Source: Timonella corticicola (GTDB lineage: Bacteria; Actinomycetota; Actinomycetes; Actinomycetales; Cellulomonadaceae). Taken from it: a stretch of DNA of 64,000 nt. Below are positions 34,622-42,743 of this stretch, piece after piece (position 1 is the stretch's first letter; every line of letters starts with the position of its first letter). The notes beneath the pieces are model-generated. The model saw nothing but the letters and a program-made list of their open reading frames with translations. It was not told the DNA's origin and ran no database searches. The DNA is taken from the NCBI RefSeq assembly GCF_042683685.1, contig NZ_JBHUOP010000005.1:1-64000 (forward strand), given 5' to 3'. Both the position numbers and the translations under genes were made by a program.

Positions 34622-35743
34622 GTGAGTTGGTCTCCCGAACATCCTTTCAATGCTCTACCTCCATTGCCTCCGCGCGGTGATGTCGAAACACGTGCAGTAC
34701 TCAAAAGCACGATTGAAGCTCGAGCGGCGCTTGCGGAACTTAATGCCGCTGCTCGGCAACTTGCTAACCCCGCCGTTGTTATCAACGCGATTCCGCTGTT
34801 GGAAGCTCAAGCGAGTTCTCAGATTGAAAATATTGTCACAACTACTGACGAACTCTTTGCCGCCACAGCCACATCTCACGCCCTGCTTGAAGAAGCAAGC
34901 GCAGCGGTACGTGAAACCCTTCGTTACCGCTCAGCGCTACGGGTCGGATTCGACAGCCTAGGCAGCCGACCTATTAGCACTCAGACTGCTGTGGGTATCT
35001 GCTCTCAGATTCGTGGGCACGAGGTTCGGGTTAGAGACGGGGAAGTCTATATTGGCAACCCGCTTACTAGAGAGCGGGTCTACACACCGCCGTCAACGCC
35101 TGATGTTATTCAGGGTTTGCTCGACAACTGGAGTTTGTTCGTTAACTCTGGAGCACGGGAACGTAGTGACATCGACGACCTTGATCCCGTTGTTCGGATG
35201 GCTTTGGCACACTACCAGTTTGAGGCCATCCATCCCTTCACAGATGGCAACGGACGTACGGGTCGTATCCTCAATGTCCTCATGCTTTGTGATGCACAAC
35301 TTCTGGAACTGCCGTTGCTGTATCTGTCACGAGAGATCATCGCTACGAAAGATGAGTATTATCAGCGTCTTCTAGACGTCACCCAGCACGGAGCATGGGA
35401 AGAATGGCTCGTTTATTTTGTTGAGCAAGTGCGCCGCAGCGGTGAGCGGACGCTCTCTTTGGTTCAAGAGTTAACGAGACTTCATGAGGATCTCACTACC
35501 CATACTCGCACGGTGACAGGGACCGCGAATGCAGACCTTGCTTCTGTTCTCATGGAACAACCGTATGCGCGTACCAAGAACGTGACTGACCGGTGCGGAG
35601 TATCGCGTCCCACCGCGACACGGTGGATGAAGTCTTTGGTCGCCACCGGTGTCCTTGACGAGGTTAAAGTTGGAAGAGAAGTCCTCTATCTCAATACACG
35701 TATGCTCGAAGTCCTTTCTGGCATTGCCTCGTTGAACGAGTAA
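34622..35743 (+). CDS. Fic family protein (AMPylator-type) with C-terminal winged helix
   Basis: 373 residues. The Fic core motif HPFTDGNGRTGR starts at His204, so it should transfer AMP or a similar group to a protein target. S65-S-Q-I-E69-N fits the autoinhibitory (S/T)xxxE(G/N) helix located before the Fic core (class II Fic). Residues about 300-365 form a winged helix-turn-helix (TDRCGVSRPTATRWMKSLVATGVL), so it may bind DNA. GTG 34622 has AAGGAGAG upstream. It is monocistronic; an 85-bp palindrome starts 4 nt after its stop codon and may be its binding site or terminator. The target is unknown. Confidence 0.92.
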   Translation: MSWSPEHPFNALPPLPPRGDVETRAVLKSTIEARAALAELNAAARQLANPAVVINAIPLLEAQASSQIENIVTTTDELFAATATSHALLEEASAAVRETLRYRSALRVGFDSLGSRPISTQTAVGICSQIRGHEVRVRDGEVYIGNPLTRERVYTPPSTPDVIQGLLDNWSLFVNSGARERSDIDDLDPVVRMALAHYQFEAIHPFTDGNGRTGRILNVLMLCDAQLLELPLLYLSREIIATKDEYYQRLLDVTQHGAWEEWLVYFVEQVRRSGERTLSLVQELTRLHEDLTTHTRTVTGTANADLASVLMEQPYARTKNVTDRCGVSRPTATRWMKSLVATGVLDEVKVGREVLYLNTRMLEVLSGIASLNE

Positions 35744-35747
35744 ACGT

Positions 35748-35832
35748 GTAAAGATTCTTTCCACGAACGCAAAACGTGTAAAGAAATCGTCGATTTTTTT
35801 ACACGTTTTGCGTTCGTGGAAAGAATCTTTAC
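35748..35832. repeat. 85-bp near-perfect palindrome directly after the Fic gene
   Basis: Arms 35748-35789 and 35791-35832 pair at all 42 positions (41 Watson-Crick and one G-T) around a single central base, 35790. The box AACGTGTAAAGA occurs twice in the left arm region (35743 and 35773), so it also recurs inverted in the right arm. Confidence 0.97.
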
Positions 35833-36005
35833 TAGACAGAGTCTGAGTGCCAGTTACTGCCCTATTCAGTGAGGCAGCGCTGGCATGGCCGAGGCGCGCC
35901 TCGTGATATCTCGATCAATCCGCCTCATCGGGCACATGAGTGGCGTTCCTGAGGCGTTTTTCGAGGTAGCGACCTGAATCCGATGAGTTCGTATATGCTC
36001 TGTGG

Positions 36006-36488
36006 GTGGAAACAATCCTAGGCTTAGAACCTTCAGTTTTTGCTGGGGTTTTGTTCGTACTCCTCATGCTCGTAGTTCTCTTTGCGCCGCGTAAGAATAA
36101 GCGCCGCGCAGGACCGCGTCGTGGCGGTGATGGACCATACCTTAAAGCTCCCCGCGTCGGCGAATATTGGATGGCTGACGTGCCCTTCCGTGATGGCACG
36201 GGAAGCAAGGATCGGCCCTGCCTTGTTGTCGGGACTGACGGTGAAATGTACACGGTCCTGTATGTCACCTCGCGTGACCGTTCGGATAACAGCGCGTTTA
36301 TTGCGATCAACTCGAGTTCGTGGCGTGGGAGCGTGGCGAGCAAACAGAGTTGGATGCAGGTTGGGTGGTTCGGGCGCGAAGACCCACGCATCACCGTTCA
36401 CTTCGCTTATTTCCGACGAAGGCTCGGAGCGTGGAGCGCAGCCGAGCAGCGCTCGGTGCGTGCCGCTTTGCGTGAACTTGAATCTTGA
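36006..36488 (+). CDS. PemK/MazF-like protein with N-terminal membrane segment
   Basis: 160 residues. Residues about 10-28 are a membrane span (VFAGVLFVLLMLVVLFAP), followed by a basic stretch. Residues about 50-140 match the PemK/MazF fold: PRVGEYWMADVPFRDGTGSKDRPCLVVG, then YTVLYVTSRDRS. Soluble MazF toxins cut mRNA; the membrane-anchored form seen in actinomycetes may have another role. No antitoxin gene is adjacent. GTG 36006 lies 7 nt after TATGCT (35994-35999), so the gene is probably leaderless. Confidence 0.75.
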   Translation: METILGLEPSVFAGVLFVLLMLVVLFAPRKNKRRAGPRRGGDGPYLKAPRVGEYWMADVPFRDGTGSKDRPCLVVGTDGEMYTVLYVTSRDRSDNSAFIAINSSSWRGSVASKQSWMQVGWFGREDPRITVHFAYFRRRLGAWSAAEQRSVRAALRELES

Positions 36489-36495
36489 CCCCAAA

Positions 36496-36534
36496 GCCGA
36501 CGATACAGGCGGGAAAGCCCACCGTATCGTCGGC
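36496..36534 (+). terminator. Hairpin after the PemK-like gene
   Basis: A perfect 11-bp stem (36496-36506 with 36524-36534) closes an inner GGCGGG/CCCACC pairing. It starts 8 nt after the stop codon. Confidence 0.65.
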
Positions 36535-36698
36535 AATAGGTATAAAACGTGCACATAACGCTGTATGAGGGGTGGACTACGTGAAGTACCACCGCGCTCA
36601 ACTCAGGAACTAAATGACAACCTGTTGCGTTATAACGGTCAGTACCGTCCGTCCCGCAGGTATTGTGGGGCGTGTACATCCCCCAAAACGGAGGAAGA

Positions 36699-37556
36699 AT
36701 GGCAAACCCAGTCTTTAACAACAGTGCAGTGTTCGGCGAGAAGGCGAACCGCGACGTTCAGCGTACGCAGCAACAGCAGATGGACCCACGGCTCGCAACC
36801 GAGGCCCACGGCGCGTACTCACAGACGATGGACGCGGCATCAATGGAGCAGATGTACAACGCTCCAGCCGCTACCTCGGCAGACACCGACCGAATGACCT
36901 ATGACGACATCATCATGAAGACCGGTGGCTTGCTGGCGCTTCTGATCGCTGTCGCGGCGGCCACGTGGGTATTGAACCCAAGCCTCTACATCGTTGGTGT
37001 GATCGGTGGCCTTGTTCTCGGTCTCGTCAACGCGTTCAAGAAGGAGCCAAGCCCGGCGCTCATCGTGGCGTACACCGTCTTCCAGGGAATGTTCCTTGGT
37101 GGAATCTCCTATATCTTCCAGAACCAGACCGTATCCGGACAGCCGCTTGATGGTCTGGTCTTCCAGGCGGTTCTGGCCACGATGTCGGTGTTCGTAGGCG
37201 CGCTGTTCCTGTTCAAGTCCGGCAAGGTCCGCGTGACCCCGAAGTTCAACCGCATCCTGCTCGTGGGAATCGTTGGCATTGCGCTATTCAGCTTGGTCAA
37301 CCTGGTTCTCGTGGCGACCGGCCTGCTTGATGGTTGGGGAATGCGTTCCGGTGGACTCGGCATCGTGATCGGCTTGGTTGCTATCGGCCTTGCTGCAATG
37401 TCGCTGATCTCAGACTTCGACATGGCAGCGACCGGTGTTCGTAACGGCATCCCGAAGAAGTACGCCTGGTCCGCAGCGTTTGGCCTTATGGTCACGCTGA
37501 TCTGGCTGTACGTCGAGATCCTGCGTCTGCTCGCGATCTTGCGCGGAAGCGACTAA
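36699..37556 (+). CDS. Bax inhibitor-1/YccA family membrane protein
   Basis: 285 residues with seven predicted spans after a Gln/Met-rich cytoplasmic N-terminus of about 75 residues. Characteristic stretches are PSPALIVAYTVFQGMFLGGISYIFQ and YAWSAAFGLMVTLIWLYVEILRLLAIL. Relatives form pH-sensitive calcium leak channels or modulate membrane proteases; the role here is unknown. ATG 36699 follows a strong GGAGGA box. Confidence 0.9.
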   Translation: MANPVFNNSAVFGEKANRDVQRTQQQQMDPRLATEAHGAYSQTMDAASMEQMYNAPAATSADTDRMTYDDIIMKTGGLLALLIAVAAATWVLNPSLYIVGVIGGLVLGLVNAFKKEPSPALIVAYTVFQGMFLGGISYIFQNQTVSGQPLDGLVFQAVLATMSVFVGALFLFKSGKVRVTPKFNRILLVGIVGIALFSLVNLVLVATGLLDGWGMRSGGLGIVIGLVAIGLAAMSLISDFDMAATGVRNGIPKKYAWSAAFGLMVTLIWLYVEILRLLAILRGSD

Positions 37557-37692
37557 TCTCTCATTGACCGTCGGCCTATTCATCAACAGGTAACTGTTGG
37601 CGGACGGGCCAACGGTCATGTCACACTAGTGTGACGGGCAGTTCCCGCAGTTGCGCAGCAACGGGGAAATCCATGACGAAAGGCTCCGACGT

Positions 37693-38097
37693 ATGTCGAC
37701 CCAACTTCCATCCGCTACCGGCGGATTCGGCGAAAAGCCGGTTATCACCTTCCCAACTCCAGAAGCACCAGCAGGCCTCCAAGTCGAGGTTCTTGTCGAA
37801 GGTGATGGTCCAGAGATCGCTGCTGGCGACAACATTGTGGTGCACTACCTCGGCCAGTCGTGGGGTGGTTCCGTGTTCGACAACTCCTACGATCGCGGTG
37901 CAACCATTGACTTCCCAATCGGTATCGGTGCCGTTATCGGTGGCTGGGACCAGGGGCTGCCAGGCAAGAAGCTTGGTTCGCGTATCCTGCTGTCGATTCC
38001 ACCAGAGCTTGGTTACGGCCAGCGTGGCATCCCGCAGGCGGGTATTGCCGGCGGCGCAACTCTCGTGTTTGTGATCGATCTGGTCGACGTAGCGTAA
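37693..38097 (+). CDS. FKBP-type peptidyl-prolyl cis-trans isomerase
   Basis: 134 residues, cytosolic single-domain FKBP: VHYLGQSWGGSVFDNSYDRG, FPIGIGAVIGGWDQGLPGKKLGSRILLSIPPELGYG and the GATLVFVIDLVDV end. It speeds proline isomerisation during folding. ATG 37693 has AAAGG about 10 nt upstream. It has its own terminator. Confidence 0.95.
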   Translation: MSTQLPSATGGFGEKPVITFPTPEAPAGLQVEVLVEGDGPEIAAGDNIVVHYLGQSWGGSVFDNSYDRGATIDFPIGIGAVIGGWDQGLPGKKLGSRILLSIPPELGYGQRGIPQAGIAGGATLVFVIDLVDVA

Positions 38098-38117
38098 ACG
38101 AGATCAAGATATCTATA

Positions 38118-38162
38118 CAGGTAGGGTGGCGCCGAACTTTTACGTTCGACCCACCCTACCTG
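38118..38162. terminator. Terminator between the FKBP gene and the SipW operon
   Basis: A perfect 12-bp stem (38118-38129 with 38151-38162) contains an inner CGAAC/GTTCG hairpin. It lies between the convergent FKBP gene and the SipW-type gene and may serve both. Confidence 0.8.
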
Positions 38163-38176
38163 CATTCTGGATACGT

Positions 38177-39397
38177 TTACGCCTCGGTGCGTGTTTTGCG
38201 GCCACGGCCCCGTAGAAACATTCCGAGCCCTAGGAGAATTGGGACTAAAACCGCTGCAAGATATGGCTCAGAAAGCCCTGTCACTGCTACGTGGCTGGGC
38301 CCGGCTGGGGGGTAATTTACAACTGTCGGAAGGTGCGTCGTTACAGCTGTGATCTCTACCATCAGGGGAATGCCCTTTGTGGATCGAGCGTGCGATGCGG
38401 ACTGATCATTTAGTTCGATAGTGAGAATAAATCTGTGCTGCTGCAACGCTTCTATGGTGATGACGTTGCTGTTTGTGTGGTTTTCCAACTCTAGGGTTGA
38501 AGAGTGGACGGCCGTTTTTAGGCGCAGATTTGGGTGAGTAGTTTCAATTGGCGACGAGTCAGCGAGTTGCGCTGTAGCACTGAGTTCCAGATACACAGGC
38601 TTGTCGACGAGGTTGCGAGCGGTGAGGTTTAACCGAACTGGATGATTTGGTACGAGAAGAAGTCTGTGTCCAGTAGGTTGAATATTCCCTGATCTCATCC
38701 AGTTTTGCTCATCGAGTGATAACGCTATGGGCTCTACGGGTGGGGTAGTAGCGTGAGCTGGGCCGCCAGATGCGTTCAGCGTTAGCGGCACAACGAAAAC
38801 CAAGGCCACAAGAGCGTGGGAGGACAGTGTGTTGTGTGTGCGCTTTGCAGCGAGGGTAAGTATCCCGTAGGTGATGAGTCCGAATGCGGTAACGAGCAGC
38901 AAGAGTGAACGGACGCGCGCGGTCCCAAGGTTAGTGAGGTAACCAATTTTGGGTACGACGTACATGACTTTTCCGTGTATTTGTTCTGCCCGTACGGGGA
39001 GAGAATCTGTGACGTTGTTAGCGTCACCACGGGTTGTAAGAGTTTTTGTGCCCGCTGCTGTCCAAGTGAATGCCGTTACACGGTGGGTGACCGTTGTTGG
39101 TTGCCCGGACTCAAGCTGATAAACCACGATGTCACCAACTTTGATGTCTTCGAAGTTAACAGATTGGGTGGCTACGAGGTCGCCAGGATGTATGGCGGGT
39201 GCCATGCTTCCAGTGAGTACGGTGTAGGTTGCCCCTCCGCGGACGCGAGGTAGCACTATGAGCACAAATATCAGGAGCCCGAAGAAGCCGACAAGCGTCA
39301 ACTTTAGGATGCGGCTTAGTAACTGGCTGGGTAACGGCTGCAGTCGTCGAGTGTATGCGTGCCTGCGGGTTGCCGGTGGCTCATTTTGGGCGGTCAT
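38177..39397 (-). CDS. SipW-type signal peptidase I with large C-terminal extracytoplasmic extension
   Basis: 406 residues. An N-terminal span precedes the catalytic region: Ser in LTGSMAPAIHPGDLV (near residue 67), His in TVTHRVTAF and Asp in TTRGDANNV. This is the Ser-His-Asp pattern of ER-type/SipW peptidases, not the Ser-Lys bacterial form. After a second span (LLLLVTAFGLITYGILTLA), about 190 extra residues form a beta-rich domain, ending in a third span and an Arg/Lys tail. ATG 39397 overlaps the upstream stop codon by ATGA. It should cleave the three exported proteins encoded upstream in the operon. The extension may help in substrate capture. Confidence 0.85.
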   Translation of the reverse strand: MTAQNEPPATRRHAYTRRLQPLPSQLLSRILKLTLVGFFGLLIFVLIVLPRVRGGATYTVLTGSMAPAIHPGDLVATQSVNFEDIKVGDIVVYQLESGQPTTVTHRVTAFTWTAAGTKTLTTRGDANNVTDSLPVRAEQIHGKVMYVVPKIGYLTNLGTARVRSLLLLVTAFGLITYGILTLAAKRTHNTLSSHALVALVFVVPLTLNASGGPAHATTPPVEPIALSLDEQNWMRSGNIQPTGHRLLLVPNHPVRLNLTARNLVDKPVYLELSATAQLADSSPIETTHPNLRLKTAVHSSTLELENHTNSNVITIEALQQHRFILTIELNDQSASHARSTKGIPLMVEITAVTTHLPTVVNYPPAGPSHVAVTGLSEPYLAAVLVPILLGLGMFLRGRGRKTRTEA

Positions 39398-39927
39398 GGC
39401 ACTGGCTCGTGACAGGCTAGACCTGTGAGTGCCAACGGTATTAGGGTGATATTCGGACTTGCGCGGTATCCGGTTGATCGTGGTGAGTTCCAATTGTCTC
39501 CTGCTCGGGCCTCAACTGTGAAGATCAGGCTGTTAGGGGACAGTAGGTTACCGATAATACTGAGGAGTCCGGGGACTAACCCGGTAGCTACCACGAACTC
39601 TGTGGTTGTGGTATCCCCGATTTTTATTGCAGTGGACGCTGCGCTTGATGTCCCATGCATGTAGATCCAATAGGAGGTTGCGCTTGGGACGGCGCTCCAA
39701 GACAACTTGATGCTTCCAGCAATAAGTTGATAGTTGTTAACGCAGTTGAGGTTGGTTGGAGTGGCGAGGGTTCCAGTTGCGAGTGCCGGCCTGAGTGTTG
39801 TGCCATGGTGCCAGAGTGCGCTTGCGCTCGGTGTAGAACTGGTAAGTCCTAGGCTGAGACACAGTGTAAATCCCAGAATAAGGGATGTTGTACGTAGGTG
39901 TACTTTGTTCCAGGACGCGGATTTCAT
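39394..39927 (-). CDS. Exported fibronectin-III-like protein of the SipW operon
   Basis: 177 residues. A hydrophobic leader (LILGFTLCLSLGLTSSTPSASA) is followed by ALWHHGTTLRPALATGTL, which resembles the W...(I)xTGxL signature after the cleavage site of SipW substrates. The rest looks like one fibronectin type III domain (KLSWSAVPSATSYWIYM) with Cys residues near the start and end. It overlaps both neighbours by ATGA. It probably is a minor subunit or adaptor of whatever the cassette builds. Confidence 0.65.
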   Translation of the reverse strand: MKSASWNKVHLRTTSLILGFTLCLSLGLTSSTPSASALWHHGTTLRPALATGTLATPTNLNCVNNYQLIAGSIKLSWSAVPSATSYWIYMHGTSSAASTAIKIGDTTTTEFVVATGLVPGLLSIIGNLLSPNSLIFTVEARAGDNWNSPRSTGYRASPNITLIPLALTGLACHEPVP

Positions 39928-40466
39928 GGTCTCACCTGCTCTGCGATAATCGTTACTTCGGGTTGCAGGTTAGCATTTTGCAGGCTTGTCGGTGCATTGC
40001 TGGATAATGTATACCGAATGCATACATTCTGGCTTTGTCCCGCAACAAGTGCGGTTCCTGGAACTGAGGATCCAAGTATTTCCGCACCTGTGCCACAAGA
40101 CGAACCAAGCCAAGCTTTTGTTACAACATATGGTTGGAAAGAACCAGATATTGTGTTCGTCACGCGAAATTTCCAGCGTAGGTTCTCAGCGGTACTAGCT
40201 AGAGTCACAGTGAATACGGCCTCACGGCTTTGTGTTGGATAAAGATTTGTCCAAGAGGGTGCGTTTGAGTGCCAGTGTGCCGATACTTCGAATGTTCCAG
40301 TTGATATCGCGTTGAGCCCAGAAGTTGCTTGTGCTTCCCATCGTGCCAGTGTGGCGAGGCGGCCCACTTCCACGAATAGCACTGCACTAAGCGCCACGAT
40401 TATGAGGCGCGGAATGGTGAGGTGCCGCTTCGTGGGCCCGCGGTTTGATGCAGTACGGGGCGGCAT
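39924..40466 (-). CDS. Exported TasA/pilin-like protein of the SipW operon
   Basis: 180 residues. A basic N-terminus (about 18 residues) and a hydrophobic span (IIVALSAVLFVEVGRLA) are followed by LARWEAQATSGLNAISTGTF, which fits the W...IxTGxF signature of SipW-processed proteins. The beta-rich mature part has two cysteines (GSSCGTG and QNVCIRY). It lies 11 nt after the first substrate gene and overlaps the next gene by ATGA. It is probably a second subunit of a surface polymer or a tip/anchor protein; this is inference. Confidence 0.65.
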   Translation of the reverse strand: MPPRTASNRGPTKRHLTIPRLIIVALSAVLFVEVGRLATLARWEAQATSGLNAISTGTFEVSAHWHSNAPSWTNLYPTQSREAVFTVTLASTAENLRWKFRVTNTISGSFQPYVVTKAWLGSSCGTGAEILGSSVPGTALVAGQSQNVCIRYTLSSNAPTSLQNANLQPEVTIIAEQVRP

Positions 40467-40477
40467 GGTTTATCAGG

Positions 40478-41038
40478 CTAAGGCGTTGGAACTTGAGTGA
40501 GGGTGAACTCAAGCTCATCAAGGTTGATGGTGACATCTGTGCTGTCTCGTTCTGACGTGGTGGCATCGAAGTCAATGGTCACAACTGCAGCGATGGATGT
40601 TTCTGGGTCCAGTGTTGCCGGGGTTACCGGGTAGACAGTTCCTGACGCGGTTAGCCCGGAGATTGTTGTGGTGACGGAGATGTCTTCGTTCCCTGAAGCA
40701 ACAATTCCGCTGTCGGCGACTGAGAGCTCGGCGCTGAGGTTGTCGCCTACAAGAGTGATGTCGAGGGGCAGGGTGATTTCAACGGTGTCACCTGGTACGA
40801 GCTTAAGATTGTCCGCTTGGCTTTCGCTGATGGCAGTTCCGTTGAGTTCCCACGTTGCATCATCGACTACGAGGTTGAGATCACCCGTTTGAATGCTTTC
40901 GAGAGCTGCGGATTGTTCCACGCTCCAGTAGGCGAGTGTGCTGCCGCCACTTAGCAGCAACGCTGCCCCAGCGGCGATGGCGAGTATTGGAACCCCGCTT
41001 TTTTTGGGTCCGGTGGGGGTCTCTGCATGTTTTGACAT
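40478..41038 (-). CDS. Alternate-signal-peptide exported protein, TasA/camelysin-like
   Basis: 186 residues. The signal region ILAIAAGAALLLSGGSTLAYW and IQTGDLNLVVDDATWELNG match the alternate signal peptide family that depends on SipW. The mature part is a beta-sandwich-like chain of acidic, Thr/Val-rich sequence without cysteine. It is the first gene of the four-gene operon, with a perfect AGGAGAAAG ribosome site before ATG 41038, so it is probably the major subunit. By analogy with TasA/camelysin it may form fibres. Confidence 0.8.
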   Translation of the reverse strand: MSKHAETPTGPKKSGVPILAIAAGAALLLSGGSTLAYWSVEQSAALESIQTGDLNLVVDDATWELNGTAISESQADNLKLVPGDTVEITLPLDITLVGDNLSAELSVADSGIVASGNEDISVTTTISGLTASGTVYPVTPATLDPETSIAAVVTIDFDATTSERDSTDVTINLDELEFTLTQVPTP

Positions 41039-41084
41039 TATCTTTCTCCTCGTGGGTGGGGGTGAATACGTACTGCGCACTTCA

Positions 41085-41162
41085 CACAAAGTAATCCTTT
41101 ACTAACGCAAGTTGCAAGCAATTGTGTGCAATTCACCCGAATTACTTTGTTCGTTAAGTAAT
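41085..41162 (-). promoter_or_regulatory. AT-rich control region of the SipW operon
   Basis: AAGTAAT occurs at about 41086 and 41156, the latter as part of an inverted repeat with ATTACTT (41141-41147, 8-nt loop). GCAATT is also repeated nearby (41119 and 41128). These boxes lie 50-125 bp upstream of the first substrate gene and may be operators. The rest of the gap 41039-41320 is AT-rich without a gene. Confidence 0.35.
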
Positions 41163-41320
41163 TTTCATAAATGTTTATTTGTGAATGGTTTGAGTGTGAA
41201 TTATTTACTGGAAAAATAAACCTGATACGTTAAATTCGATGTTGTGGACGATGTGAATGTCATTCAGAACAACATCCCATCAAGGGTGTTGGCCTGTCGA
41301 ACCAACTCTGCAGACACGCA

Positions 41321-41356
41321 AAAAGGCTGGCTCGAACTACTGAGTTCGAGCCAGCC
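41321..41356 (-). terminator. Terminator of the DUF5997 gene
   Basis: A perfect 14-bp stem (41325-41338 with 41343-41356) and 4-nt loop are followed by TTTTT on the minus strand, 20 nt after the stop codon. Confidence 0.92.
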
Positions 41357-41375
41357 CCGCACTGTGCTTGAGCTG

Positions 41376-41798
41376 CTACTTGCCTTTGGGTGCGGTGCGG
41401 GCGCGACGCGCGTCGCGTTCCGCTTTGATGCGGGCTTCCTTCTCGATCCGCTCTTCTTCGGCCTTGACCTCAGCGGCGATCTGCCGTTCGATGACGAGCC
41501 ACTTGGGTTCCTCGGTGCGGATCTCGTTGATTTCCTCGGTTGTGAGCGGCTCGGAGTAGCCGTTTCGGTTCAAGCCGGAAATCGAAATCCCAAGGCGCTT
41601 TGCAACGATGGTGCGTGGGTGCGGTCCGTTGCGGCGCAGGTCAACGAGCCACTGGGGTGGGTTGGCCTGGAGCTCGTTGAGCTCCTCGCGGGTGATGGTC
41701 GCCTCCTGAAATTCTTGGGGCGCTGCTGGCAAGTAAATACCAAGTTTCTTCGCAGCGGTTGCCGCCTTCATGTCCTGGGAGGTCCTACGAGTTGTCAT
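41376..41798 (-). CDS. DUF5997 family protein
   Basis: 140 residues, highly charged, with two similar halves: ITREELNELQANPPQWLVDLRRNGPHPRTIVAKRLGISISGL and LTTEEINEIRTEEPKWLVIERQ. The helix-turn-helix-like stretch TIVAKRLGISISGLNRNG suggests nucleic-acid binding. It ends in a basic/acidic coiled tail. DUF5997 genes are commonly paired divergently with a LysR-effector-domain protein, as here. ATG 41798 lies 7 nt after TACGCT (41810-41805, minus), so it is probably leaderless. Confidence 0.85.
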   Translation of the reverse strand: MTTRRTSQDMKAATAAKKLGIYLPAAPQEFQEATITREELNELQANPPQWLVDLRRNGPHPRTIVAKRLGISISGLNRNGYSEPLTTEEINEIRTEEPKWLVIERQIAAEVKAEEERIEKEARIKAERDARRARTAPKGK

Positions 41799-41804
41799 AC
41801 CTAA

Positions 41805-41827
41805 AGCGTACCGAATGCGGGTAGCCT
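41805..41827. promoter_or_regulatory. Divergent leaderless -10 boxes of the DUF5997 and LysR-like genes
   Basis: TACGCT on the minus strand (41810-41805) and TAGCCT on the plus strand (41822-41827) each end 7 nt before a start codon (ATG 41798 and GTG 41834). Only 35 bp separate the two start codons, so the promoters share this space. Confidence 0.6.
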
Positions 41828-41833
41828 TGAGTT

Positions 41834-42721
41834 GTGGAAAATGGCACCAATAACGGCAATCTTGACGAGACTCCCACCACTTTCCGGTTGGGTTACGTTC
41901 CCGGAGTCACTCCCGCCAAGTGGGTGAACCTGTGGAAGCAGCGCCGACCAGAAACACCTATCGAGTTGATTCAGCTTCCCGCACTTGATGGAGCGCAGTC
42001 CGTGCGCGAGGGCTTGACGGATATGAGCCTTGTACGACTGCCGATAAACCGCGAGGGCCTACACGCGATTGAGTTGTACCGCGAAACACCGGTTGTTGTG
42101 TTCCCGAAGGAGCACCACTTCGCTGCGGCGGATAACCTCACGCTCGTGGACATTGCCGACGAAGTACTTCAGTATCCCCTCGACTGTCCGTTGGACTGGC
42201 CCCACCTTCCGGGTATTCCCGCTGTCGAGCGGGTGGAGAACACCAAGATCGCGCTTGAGGTGGTTGCCGCAGGGGTCGGGGTGGTGATCGTGCCGCAGTC
42301 GCTGGCACGGTTGCATCACCGCAAAGACCTTGATTATCTCCCGATTGAGGGCGCACCATTCTCACCGGTCGCGCTTGTGTGGCCTGCGTACGACGAGAAC
42401 CCTGAGGACGTGGAGGAGTTCATCGGGATTGTGCGTGGACGAAAAGCGAGCTCTTCGCGGGCGCAGCGTTCCAATCCGGACCAGCAGAAGATCGCTGATG
42501 AGGACGCCCAGGCTGCACAAAAGGCTGAGCGTGCCGCCCAGGTCGCAGAAAAGCAGAAGCGTCGCGCGGCTCAGGGCAAGGCAGGGTCACGCACTGGCGG
42601 AACGCGCGCTGGTGCGGGCCGCGGCGCAGCCAAAGGCGGAAGGAAACCCGCGGGAGGCAAGGGCGGAACGAAGGGCTCGTCGAAAAGCAGCAAGGGAACG
42701 GGCCGCAAGCCTAAGCGCTAA
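41834..42721 (+). CDS. LysR effector-domain protein lacking the DNA-binding domain
   Basis: 295 residues. Residues about 15-200 match the periplasmic-binding-like effector domain of LysR regulators (FRLGYVPGVTPAKWVNLWKQ, then VAAGVGVVIVPQSLARLHHR), but the usual N-terminal helix-turn-helix is absent. Residues about 205-295 form a coiled, then strongly basic Lys/Gly/Arg-rich tail that could bind nucleic acid. GTG 41834 is placed 7 nt after TAGCCT. It is paired with DUF5997 on the other strand, a combination known in actinomycetes. The ligand is unknown. Confidence 0.85.
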   Translation: MENGTNNGNLDETPTTFRLGYVPGVTPAKWVNLWKQRRPETPIELIQLPALDGAQSVREGLTDMSLVRLPINREGLHAIELYRETPVVVFPKEHHFAAADNLTLVDIADEVLQYPLDCPLDWPHLPGIPAVERVENTKIALEVVAAGVGVVIVPQSLARLHHRKDLDYLPIEGAPFSPVALVWPAYDENPEDVEEFIGIVRGRKASSSRAQRSNPDQQKIADEDAQAAQKAERAAQVAEKQKRRAAQGKAGSRTGGTRAGAGRGAAKGGRKPAGGKGGTKGSSKSSKGTGRKPKR

Positions 42722-42743
42722 CCCCGCCGCCCAATGCCCCTCG

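Noticed and set aside
25342..36537. Identical 16-mer CCGTATCGTCGGCAAT at 25342 and 36522, each before a gene
   Set aside because: One shared 16-mer is about what chance gives in 64 kb, and the copy at 36522 is part of a hairpin arm while the other is not.
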